The translations under genes and the position numbers were made by a program. A stretch of 11,336 nucleotides of DNA from M50B91 sp964526665 (GTDB taxonomy: Bacteria > Patescibacteriota > Gracilibacteria > UBA4473): NCBI GenBank assembly GCA_964526665.1, contig CAZGJL010000025.1, positions 1 through 11,336 of the forward strand, read 5' to 3'. The notes beneath the pieces are model-generated. The model made no database searches. It was not told where the DNA came from and saw only the letters and a list, made by a program, of their open reading frames with translations. Shown one piece after another: positions 5,706-11,336 of the stretch. Each line of letters opens with the position of its first letter. The first letter of the stretch is position 1.

Positions 5706-7034
5706 TCACATTTCTCCGTTCGCAAACAGCCTCACACATTCGTCTACGATCACGTCTGATGGTTTGAGTGGCTTTTTTAGTACTAATCCCTCTAAACTCG
5801 TACAACGGCTCAATGCGACATACGTCTGTCCATGTGCAAAGCTTCCCCACCCCAGATCTATTACCACATTATCGAACGATTTTCCCTGACTTTTGTGAAT
5901 CGTAATTGCCCACGCCAATTTCAACGGCATTTGGGAGAAAGAACCAATCTGCTCCCGCACAAACGCTCCACCTGCAAATTTGTATTTCGAAATCTCCCAC
6001 GTGTGCTGCGTCACTTCTACCAACTCTCCGTTGTGTACTTTTACGATCAAAATCGTTTCCATTTCATCGCTTTCTTCATTATATCGATCCACACAACTCC
6101 GAACCACACCCAATGTTCCATTGACCCACCGACGCTTGGAATCGTTATTGATAAACATCACTTGTGCTCCGACTTTCACCGTGATCATCGGATCATTCGG
6201 ATGAAGCGATTTCGTTAGTTTTCCTTTTGCTTTGGCTACAAATTCCATCTCCGGTTTAGAAATCTGCTCCAATTTCGCCATATTTATTTCATGAGCATTC
6301 GCATTCGTCGTCATAAGATGAATACAGGACAAATCATCCGCTGGGACAAAGTCCTCATCTACCCGCTCATTGAGAATGTTTAACTCTTCTTCCGTTGCAG
6401 AATTATCTCGCACCGCATTCAACACGCGAATAAATTCTTGATCGGTTTGTCGATAAATTTCATCTAATTCAATTCGTTCAATACGAAATGGCTCGGTAAA
6501 CAAATTTCGAGACTGAAACACCCGTGCAGAGAAAAAATATGGTGACTCATATTCACTATAAAATTTCTGTTTATCGACATTCGTAATCACGGGTGGAAGC
6601 TGAAACAAATCTCCAAAAAATATCATCTGCACCCCTGCGAATGGCTCTTCACTCATTCGTGCACGACGCAGAAAAATATCGATCGCATCCAGTAAATCCG
6701 CCCGCACCATAGATATTTCGTCAATCAGAATCGTCTTAATACTCCCGTACATTTTTCGTTTCTTATCATCCATCCTCATATTTGTCGCCTCATCGAGTTC
6801 GAACCCGGGTTTGAGCTTGAAAAACGAATGAATCGTCTCCCCACGAACATTAATTGCCGCAACACCCGTCGGCGCCAACACAATCATCTTCTTATCCGCC
6901 GTCATCCGCATATGCTCGAGCAAAGTGGATTTCCCCGTCCCTGCTTTCCCGGTGATAAAGAGATTTTTATTCGGGTTCTTCACAAGCTCAATTGCCCGCT
7001 GCGCCTCATGAGAAAATTCAAAATCCGTTTTCAT
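5706..7034 (-). CDS. PIF1-like superfamily 1B ATP-dependent DNA helicase
   Basis: The 442-residue protein has the PIF1/RecD2 helicase arrangement. PIF1 enzymes move 5' to 3' on single-stranded DNA and help at stalled forks, G-quadruplexes and R-loops. Visible motifs are Walker A TGKAGTGKST (28-37), motif Ia LAPTGVAA (53-60), Walker B LIDEIS (103-108), motif III GDLFQLPPV (141-149), a 2B/SH3-like region with WVNGTLG, motif V HKSQGKS (380-386) and motif VI YVALSR (405-410). The ATG at 7034 starts seven residues before the family's usual helix SHEAQRAIE. There is no Shine-Dalgarno and no clear promoter, although an AT-rich stretch lies at 7035-7085. The gene ends in TGA at 5706-5708, with TAA five codons later in frame. 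It has no C-terminal accessory domain of the kind seen in some homologues. Confidence 0.9.
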   Translation of the reverse strand: MKTDFEFSHEAQRAIELVKNPNKNLFITGKAGTGKSTLLEHMRMTADKKMIVLAPTGVAAINVRGETIHSFFKLKPGFELDEATNMRMDDKKRKMYGSIKTILIDEISMVRADLLDAIDIFLRRARMSEEPFAGVQMIFFGDLFQLPPVITNVDKQKFYSEYESPYFFSARVFQSRNLFTEPFRIERIELDEIYRQTDQEFIRVLNAVRDNSATEEELNILNERVDEDFVPADDLSCIHLMTTNANAHEINMAKLEQISKPEMEFVAKAKGKLTKSLHPNDPMITVKVGAQVMFINNDSKRRWVNGTLGVVRSCVDRYNEESDEMETILIVKVHNGELVEVTQHTWEISKYKFAGGAFVREQIGSFSQMPLKLAWAITIHKSQGKSFDNVVIDLGWGSFAHGQTYVALSRCTSLEGLVLKKPLKPSDVIVDECVRLFANGEM

Positions 7035-7095
7035 CCCGCAGAGTGTAGCGAATATTGAGAATATAGAAATACATACAGTAAATAACTCTCCCTAA

Positions 7096-7118
7096 CCCTC
7101 TCTTACACTAAGAGAGGG
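7096..7118. repeat. Perfect palindrome 1 between typA and the helicase gene
   Basis: CCCTCTCTTA and TAAGAGAGGG form a perfect 10-bp stem around CAC. It is closely related to palindrome 2, which lies 25 bases away. Neither has a proper T-run, so they look more like REP-type dispersed palindromes than terminators. Confidence 0.7.
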
Positions 7119-7143
7119 AACATAACTGGCTCTTTTAGAATAC

Positions 7144-7168
7144 TCCCCCTCTTAATATAAGAGGGGGA
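7144..7168. repeat. Perfect palindrome 2 between typA and the helicase gene
   Basis: TCCCCCTCTTA and TAAGAGGGGGA form a perfect 11-bp stem around ATA. It has the same C-rich/CTCTTA design as palindrome 1. It may protect the 3' end of the typA mRNA. Confidence 0.7.
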
Positions 7169-7200
7169 CAAAGACGCCGTCCAAAACCCAGGGGGCGTTA
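7168..7200 (-). terminator. Possible typA terminator hairpin
   Basis: Directly after the typA stop, ACGCC and GGCGT pair, with a further three pairs beyond a bulged G, and CTTTG follows on the minus strand. The T-run is short, so this is weak as an intrinsic terminator unless the neighbouring palindrome helps. Confidence 0.35.
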
Positions 7201-7201
7201 T

Positions 7202-8998
7202 TTAATCCCGATTCCTCTTTCGATCCAACTCAGATAGAAATCTTTTTCTCAATCGAATATTCGATGGCGTAACCTCCACATACTCATCCTCCTTGATGTA
7301 TTCAAGAGCTTTTTCTAGTGATACTGGAAGCGGTGGAACCAGATTAACCGCATCATCCGTTCCAGACGAACGAACATTGGTCAGCTGTTTCCCTTTGATT
7401 GGATTCACCGTCAAATCAGATCCCTGATTGTGCTCCCCAATAATCATTCCTTCATAAATCTTCACTGCCGCATCGATAAAGATAGGTCCGCGCTCCTGCA
7501 ATTTCCATAAAGAATACGCTGTCGTCGTTCCATTTTCACCAGAGATCAATGATCCCACCTGACGTTTTTCAATCGGTCCCACGTGTGGTCCCGTATGTGA
7601 AAACGAACTGTATATTGTTCCTTCTCCTTTGGTAAGAATGATGAAATTTGAGCGAACCCCAAGCAAACCTCGCGCAGGAATAGTGAACTCCAACATCGTT
7701 GTTCCATTCTCCGTTACCATATTGGTCATTTCTCCTTTTCTTTTAGAAAGAAGTTCTACAATTTTTCCTGAAATCTCCTCTGGAACATTCACAACCACAT
7801 TTTCCATTGGCTCATGAACCACTCCGTCAATATCTCGCAACACGACTTCTGGCTGTGATACCTGAAGCTCAAATCCTTCGCGACGCATTGTTTCTATAAG
7901 AACTGCTAAGTGCATCTCTCCACGACCAAGAACCTTCATACGATCTGAATTTTCACCAAATTCAATATGAAGTCCTACATTTGTTTCTAGTTCTTTTTCC
8001 AAACGATCTCGAATCTGACGACTCGTAACATATTTCCCTTCCTGTCCTGCAAAAGGAGAATCATTTACCATGAAATACATCGCCAAAGATGGCGGATCTA
8101 CTCGAATCGCTGAAAGCGGCTCTGAATCAGGAGAAGAAGCAATTGTTTCTCCTACGAAAATGTCGGAAATTCCTGCAATCGCGACTATATCTCCTGCGGA
8201 AACCTCTTTTACTTCCACTCGTTTTAGCCCACTAAAGGTAAACAATTTTGAAATTTTCCCAGATCGTTTCTGCCCCTCTGGGGTGAGAATTGAAACCTGC
8301 TGATTTACTTTCATTGTTCCCTCGTGCACACGTCCTACAGCTATACGCCCAAGGAAATTGTCGTAGGAAAGTGTTGCTGGCTGCATCCGAAACGCTTCTT
8401 CTGTTTTTTGCGCTGCTTCTGGCACGTGTTCGAGAAGAAAGTCGAGCAACGGTGTAATATCTTTCTTTTCATCATCCAATTTACGAACTGCGATTCCTTC
8501 ACGCGCAATCGTGTAAAGATACGGGAAATCAAGCTGTGCATCTGTCGCACCCAATTTTACAAAAAGATCAAACACCTGGTCTACCACCCAATCCGGACGA
8601 GCCGATGGTTTGTCGATTTTGTTGATAACCACGAGAACTTTCTTTCCTTGTTCTAATGATTTTTTTAAAACAAATTTTGTCTGTGGCATTGGTCCTTCAT
8701 AGGCATCTACAACCAAAACAGTAACATCTACTGTTTTCAGTACTCGCTCTACCTCTGAGCCAAAATCAGCATGTCCTGGCGTATCTACGAGATTAATTTT
8801 TGTTCCTTTGTACTCAATCGCCGCATTTTTGGCATAAATTGTAATTCCACGCTCGCGCTCTTGATCATTTGAATCCATAACACATGTCACCACTTCTTCG
8901 TGTTCAGAAAAAGCTCCTCCTTCTTTCAAAAGAGCATCCATAAGTGTTGTTTTTCCATGATCAACATGGGCAATAATAGCGATGTTTCGAATTTCCAT
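7202..8998 (-). CDS. typA: Ribosome-associated GTPase TypA/BipA
   Basis: A 598-residue translational GTPase related to EF-G, which binds the 70S ribosome and supports 50S assembly and growth under cold or stress. The G domain shows AHVDHGKTT (10-18), ERGIT (49-53), DTPGH (72-76) and NKID (126-129). After the G domain come the beta-barrel domain (PATLSYDNFLGRIAVGRV), two EF-G-like domains and the TypA-specific C-terminal part with GRGEMHL, PARGLLGVRSNF and NVRSSGTDDA. The length is typical. One oddity is the G5 position, where family members usually have SA(L) and this protein reads TIAREG. A promoter lies 25 bases upstream, and the 18-nt leader has no Shine-Dalgarno. Confidence 0.96.
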   Translation of the reverse strand: MEIRNIAIIAHVDHGKTTLMDALLKEGGAFSEHEEVVTCVMDSNDQERERGITIYAKNAAIEYKGTKINLVDTPGHADFGSEVERVLKTVDVTVLVVDAYEGPMPQTKFVLKKSLEQGKKVLVVINKIDKPSARPDWVVDQVFDLFVKLGATDAQLDFPYLYTIAREGIAVRKLDDEKKDITPLLDFLLEHVPEAAQKTEEAFRMQPATLSYDNFLGRIAVGRVHEGTMKVNQQVSILTPEGQKRSGKISKLFTFSGLKRVEVKEVSAGDIVAIAGISDIFVGETIASSPDSEPLSAIRVDPPSLAMYFMVNDSPFAGQEGKYVTSRQIRDRLEKELETNVGLHIEFGENSDRMKVLGRGEMHLAVLIETMRREGFELQVSQPEVVLRDIDGVVHEPMENVVVNVPEEISGKIVELLSKRKGEMTNMVTENGTTMLEFTIPARGLLGVRSNFIILTKGEGTIYSSFSHTGPHVGPIEKRQVGSLISGENGTTTAYSLWKLQERGPIFIDAAVKIYEGMIIGEHNQGSDLTVNPIKGKQLTNVRSSGTDDAVNLVPPLPVSLEKALEYIKEDEYVEVTPSNIRLRKRFLSELDRKRNRD

Positions 8999-9022
8999 AG
9001 CGTGAAGAAAATAATCCCTCAG

Positions 9023-9050
9023 TTTATAGGCGGTTTTCCGAAATTGTCAA
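9023..9050 (-). promoter_or_regulatory. typA promoter
   Basis: The minus strand has TTGACA (9045-9050), a 16-base spacer and TATAAA (9023-9028). Initiation near 9016 gives a leader of about 18 nt before the ATG at 8998. Confidence 0.7.
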
Positions 9051-9107
9051 TTTCCCGTGCACACGCTTTCTTACTATTTTGGCTGATCCAAATGTCCTTT
9101 TCGAATA

Positions 9108-9137
9108 ACAAAAAATACTCCGCCAAAGCAGAGCATT
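9108..9137 (-). terminator. Terminator of the thioredoxin-lipoprotein/ccdA-like unit
   Basis: On the minus strand AATGCTCTGC and GCGGAGTATT form a 10-bp stem with two G-T pairs around TTTG, followed by four more T. It lies 30 bases after the stop of the membrane protein gene and separates it from typA. Confidence 0.75.
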
Positions 9138-9167
9138 TTTAGAATCCATCTATACCCTCTGATACGT

Positions 9168-9947
9168 TTATTCTATCGTATCGTCACTTAATGTTTCTTC
9201 TGATGTTGAAGGCTCCTCCATTCTCTCATGAAGTGCATCTCCGAGTCGTGTTTCAATATTCCACACGGCCCACTCTTGATCGAGCAAATGACCTTCAATT
9301 TTTTTATCATATCCGGTCAAAATTCCAAGACTGACGAGAATGAACAATATTCCCAATCCTCTCTTGAACCATCCCTTAGGATCGGCTGCCCATCGAGCAC
9401 GAGATACTGCTTTTTGGCCCACAAAGGCAATAATAAACAATATCGAAGCGAGTCCTAGTCCGTAAACAAGAAGGTTTATAAGTCCTGTCATGAAATCTGC
9501 CGGAAGGATTGTCGCCAAAATGATAAAATACACAGGCGAACAACTCGCAAAAACAGGTCCCAAAGACGCTCCCAAAAGAACCATTCCCCATCGTCCCTTT
9601 TTTTTATTCGCCTTTTGGAGCAGTTTCTGTGATCGGGAATTCAATCCTATGCGTTGAGAAATTTTTTCCCAAAATATTGGAAAGAGTGTAATGATTCCGA
9701 AAAATAAAATTATTCCTCCCGAAACAAATGTCCAAAAACGTGGAGGCACCTCTACGAAAATTAATGAAACTTTCAAAAGTAATGTAAAAACTACAATAGA
9801 AAGTCCCAAAGACATGGTAATAATCAGTGGCCGATACTGGTCACGATCGTGAATACTCCCGCTAAGAATAATGGGTAATACCGGCAATACACACGGAGCT
9901 AGAACCGTAAGTACTCCCGCAATAAACGATATTAAGAGATATTCCAT
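9168..9947 (-). CDS. CcdA/DsbD-type transmembrane thiol-disulfide reductase
   Basis: A 259-residue membrane protein with about six transmembrane helices (near 5-27, 40-62, 70-92, 123-147, 155-177 and 196-212). Proteins of this family carry electrons from cytoplasmic thioredoxin across the membrane through two cysteines. Both are visible: APCVLPVLP in helix 1 (C19) and GPVFASCSP in helix 4 (C136). The tail from 213 is soluble and acidic, with several Glu and Asp after residue 242. The gene starts 32 bases after the thioredoxin lipoprotein gene in the same direction, so they are probably co-transcribed. Together they correspond to the membrane and C-terminal thioredoxin domains of DsbD, split into two genes. 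There is no Shine-Dalgarno. Confidence 0.88.
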   Translation of the reverse strand: MEYLLISFIAGVLTVLAPCVLPVLPIILSGSIHDRDQYRPLIITMSLGLSIVVFTLLLKVSLIFVEVPPRFWTFVSGGIILFFGIITLFPIFWEKISQRIGLNSRSQKLLQKANKKKGRWGMVLLGASLGPVFASCSPVYFIILATILPADFMTGLINLLVYGLGLASILFIIAFVGQKAVSRARWAADPKGWFKRGLGILFILVSLGILTGYDKKIEGHLLDQEWAVWNIETRLGDALHERMEEPSTSEETLSDDTIE

Positions 9948-9979
9948 TGTGAAATTTTAAATATATTGCTGATGCCCTC

Positions 9980-10423
9980 TCAAAGAAAAAAGTTCTGAAT
10001 CGTTTCCATACTTGGATCCATTACAGTCTCAACAACCTCTCCTTTTTCATTGAAGAATACGGCTGTAGATTGTGATGTAACCTGTAACTCTTTTGTGAGA
10101 TCTTTTTCTGTATCATAATCAATCTTCAATACCATTGCGTCTGCTGGCAAACTTCCCTCTGTTTTACGCATATTTTTGTCCCATTTCCGACATGTTCCAC
10201 ACCAATCAGCATAAAAGAATACAACAAATTTTTGTGTTCCACGAAGGGCATCAAATCTCTCCTGTGTGAAAGTCATATATGAAGATGCTTCTTCATTTTG
10301 TATAGCTTCTTGAGTCATTGCAGGAGCGTCTTTTCCTTTGTCTCTAAAACAATCACAGCTACATCCTGCTAGTCCAATTCCAATGAGTACAACCCCGAGT
10401 AATGTTATGATTTTTGTTTTCAT
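9980..10423 (-). CDS. Thioredoxin-fold lipoprotein with WCGTC active site
   Basis: A 147-residue exported protein. Residues 1-20 are a lipoprotein signal (MKTK, a hydrophobic core, LAG before C21), so it should be anchored to the outer face of the membrane. Two more cysteines, C23 and C25, follow closely. The thioredoxin domain spans about 50-147 with FFYADWCGTCRKW (C75, C78), as in the C-terminal domain of DsbD. The cis-proline position before the VFF strand is Ser119 (TSQSTAVFF), which is unusual for an active thioredoxin. With the downstream CcdA-like protein it probably forms a reducing relay for exported proteins. The upstream 142-base gap contains no strong promoter, only AT-rich sequence and the terminator of the next gene. 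Confidence 0.85.
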   Translation of the reverse strand: MKTKIITLLGVVLIGIGLAGCSCDCFRDKGKDAPAMTQEAIQNEEASSYMTFTQERFDALRGTQKFVVFFYADWCGTCRKWDKNMRKTEGSLPADAMVLKIDYDTEKDLTKELQVTSQSTAVFFNEKGEVVETVMDPSMETIQNFFL

Positions 10424-10509
10424 AATAATAAAGTAAAAAATACTTTCTCATTCAATAGGAAAAAAGAATTTCGTGCAAATCTTCTTCCCGTCTACCAATT
10501 TGGAAGGGT

Positions 10510-10545
10510 GAAATTAAAAAAGACCTTGCCGAAGCAGGATCTTTT
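10510..10545 (-). terminator. Terminator of the RRM protein gene
   Basis: On the minus strand AAAAGATCCTGC and GCAAGGTCTTTT pair across a TTCG loop closed by C-G, with one G-T pair and one C-A mismatch, followed by a T-rich tract. It starts about 20 bases after the stop at 10566. Confidence 0.8.
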
Positions 10546-10565
10546 CTTATGTACTTATTCAAAAA

Positions 10566-10856
10566 CTAGTAACGACGTGGTGCGTCACCTTTTGGTCGAG
10601 CAACATTAACGAAAATTGTTCGTTCTTTGAGCTCTTTCTCATTCCACATTTCGATAGCTGCCTGAGCCATCTCATCTGATTCCATCTCAACAAAACCAAA
10701 TCCCCGTGGGCGTCCTGTCTCACGATCAGTAACAATTTGTGCAGAAGTAACTGTTCCTGCCTCTGCAAATGCTGCTTCCAAGTCCTCACTTGTTACACTA
10801 TATGGAAGATTTCCAATAAATAATTTTTTACCGTTTTCTGTTGCTGCGTCGTCCAT
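10566..10856 (-). CDS. Small RRM-type RNA-binding protein
   Basis: A 96-residue protein that is a single RNA recognition motif. RNP2 is LFIGNL (12-17) and RNP1 is RGFGFVEM (51-58), with the aromatic residues that stack on RNA (F13, F53, F55). The order beta-alpha-beta-beta-alpha-beta is complete, and a short basic tail ends PRRY. Such stand-alone RRM proteins occur in cyanobacteria and many uncultured bacteria, often linked to cold or RNA stability. It is a single-gene unit with its own terminator. Upstream, GGAT-GTAA/TTAC-ATCC (10879-10899) can form a hairpin in the probable leader, but I see no clear promoter or Shine-Dalgarno. Confidence 0.92.
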   Translation of the reverse strand: MDDAATENGKKLFIGNLPYSVTSEDLEAAFAEAGTVTSAQIVTDRETGRPRGFGFVEMESDEMAQAAIEMWNEKELKERTIFVNVARPKGDAPRRY

Positions 10857-10985
10857 TTGTATGGATTAAGAAATAAATGGATGTAATCCTTACGTATCCA
10901 AGAAATATCTCGCTCGTAATGCTTACAAACAAACTTTATTTAATGGGACAAAAAAAAGCAACTTTTTCTTTGCTATCAGTGAGTT

Positions 10986-11027
10986 GTACCAATCTACAAA
11001 TTACAATCTACAAGCTTCAAATCACAA
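10986..11027 (+). repeat. Degenerate 7-base tandem array 1
   Basis: Six consecutive heptamers: GTACCAA, TCTACAA, ATTACAA, TCTACAA, GCTTCAA, ATCACAA. The shared pattern ends in CAA. The array lies in the 253-base gap between the RRM gene and the tRNA gene; the rest of that gap holds the RRM leader region and the tRNA promoter. Confidence 0.6.
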
Positions 11028-11065
11028 TGATTTGCGTACGTTCTATTCGTATTTCTTACAAAAAT

Positions 11066-11093
11066 TTGACGCAATAGGGTAATTTCCTACAAT
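11066..11093 (+). promoter_or_regulatory. tRNA-Glu promoter
   Basis: TTGACG (11066-11071), a 16-base spacer and TACAAT (11088-11093), each one base from consensus, ending 16 bases before the tRNA. Confidence 0.7.
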
Positions 11094-11109
11094 CGTCTCG
11101 TTCTTATTT

Positions 11110-11184
11110 GGCGCCATCGTCTAGTGGTTAGGACTCAGGATTCTCATTCCTGCAACAGGGGTTCGATTCCCCTTGGCGCTACCA
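11110..11184 (+). tRNA. tRNA-Glu (anticodon CTC)
   Basis: A full cloverleaf can be drawn. Acceptor GGCGCCA pairs with TGGCGCT (one G-T). The D arm contains TAGTGGTTAGGA. The anticodon stem CAGGA/TCCTG encloses TTCTCAT with anticodon CTC, and the T arm is AGGGG-TTCGATT-CCCCT. Discriminator A is followed by an encoded CCA. The D-loop sequence and anticodon indicate glutamate (GAG codon). An AT-rich genome would also need a TTC-anticodon tRNA-Glu, which must be elsewhere. Confidence 0.95.
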
Positions 11185-11218
11185 ATACAAACTTCAATCT
11201 AGAAACTACGATCTTCAA
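11184..11218 (+). repeat. Degenerate 7-base tandem array 2
   Basis: Five heptamers begin exactly at the CCA end of the tRNA: AATACAA, ACTTCAA, TCTAGAA, ACTACGA, TCTTCAA. They have the same pattern and orientation as array 1. Confidence 0.6.
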
Positions 11219-11256
11219 ATAGGGAATTTTGTTATTTTTGTGTACTCGATATTTTT

Positions 11257-11284
11257 TTGTAGTCTGAAGTTTGTAAATTGTAGA
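11257..11284 (-). repeat. Degenerate 7-base tandem array 3, inverted
   Basis: On the minus strand four heptamers read TCTACAA, TTTACAA, ACTTCAG, ACTACAA. TGAAGTTTGTA here (11265-11275) is the exact complement of TACAAACTTCA in array 2 (11186-11196), so a transcript past the tRNA could fold back over 90 bases. Nothing else is recognisable in 11219-11336. Confidence 0.6.
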
Positions 11285-11336
11285 TTTATCCAAACTCCTT
11301 TAAACAGCCCTTCCTGTACACATTTTTTATACTTAA

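Noticed and set aside
5832..6218. A 128-codon plus-strand frame inside the helicase gene
   Set aside because: It is antisense to a complete PIF1-like gene with all motifs, and it has no family resemblance or ribosome binding site.
8324..8656. A 110-codon plus-strand frame inside typA
   Set aside because: It is antisense to conserved typA, and its composition is that of a shadow frame.
10877..11077. A 66-codon plus-strand frame before the tRNA
   Set aside because: It runs across heptamer array 1 and the tRNA -35 box, and it has no recognisable features.
10986..11284. A CRISPR array
   Set aside because: The units are contiguous 7-mers without spacers, and no cas gene is near.
1..11336. UGA read as glycine (code 25)
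   Set aside because: No full-length gene contains in-frame TGA, all glycines use GGN, and TGA ends the lipoprotein gene just before its partner gene.

Overview
The window looks like chromosomal DNA from a bacterium with small, AT-rich, tightly packed genes, most likely a Patescibacteria/CPR lineage. That placement is inference. It rests on a PIF1-like helicase as a stand-alone gene, a CcdA-type membrane protein with a GPVFASCSP motif paired with a thioredoxin lipoprotein that lacks the usual cis-proline, a stand-alone RRM protein, and a general lack of Shine-Dalgarno sequences. TAA, TAG and TGA all end genes, and no long gene needs an in-frame TGA. The standard bacterial code therefore fits, and the UGA=Gly code of Gracilibacteria and Absconditabacteria does not.

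Layout. Positions 1-1750 (minus) hold the first 583 codons of a radical SAM protein. Its C-terminal part resembles HydG/ThiH, and its N-terminal extension contains a PAS-like segment. Positions 1751-1991 are its leader: a sigma70-type promoter over a palindrome, a very strong Shine-Dalgarno followed by an 18-codon Trp/Cys-rich ORF, a hairpin, and an intrinsic terminator just before the start codon. This reads as an attenuation region. Positions 2060-3505 (minus) encode an unrecognised 481-residue protein built from two arrays of helical repeats. It is driven by a perfect consensus promoter placed so that the mRNA should be leaderless, and a short direct repeat brackets it. Positions 3869-5089 (plus) are rhlE.

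Positions 5090-5705 carry no protein gene. They hold a promoter-like sequence, a dense series of perfect hairpins, and a strong terminator at 5646-5678. This is the best candidate for an undescribed element: a structured RNA of about 520 nt that I cannot assign to a family. Positions 5706-7034 (minus) are a PIF1-like helicase. Two related perfect palindromes and a terminator-like hairpin separate it from typA (7202-8998, minus).

Positions 9168-10423 (minus) form a two-gene unit, a thioredoxin lipoprotein followed by a CcdA/DsbD-type membrane reductase. Together they make a split DsbD-like system that would carry electrons across the membrane. Positions 10566-10856 (minus) encode a small RRM protein with its own terminator. 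A tRNA-Glu(CTC) gene at 11110-11184 lies among three arrays of degenerate 7-base repeats.

Several genes (rhlE, typA, the RRM protein, the tRNA) belong to translation and RNA handling. They do not form one operon, and most have their own promoter or terminator.
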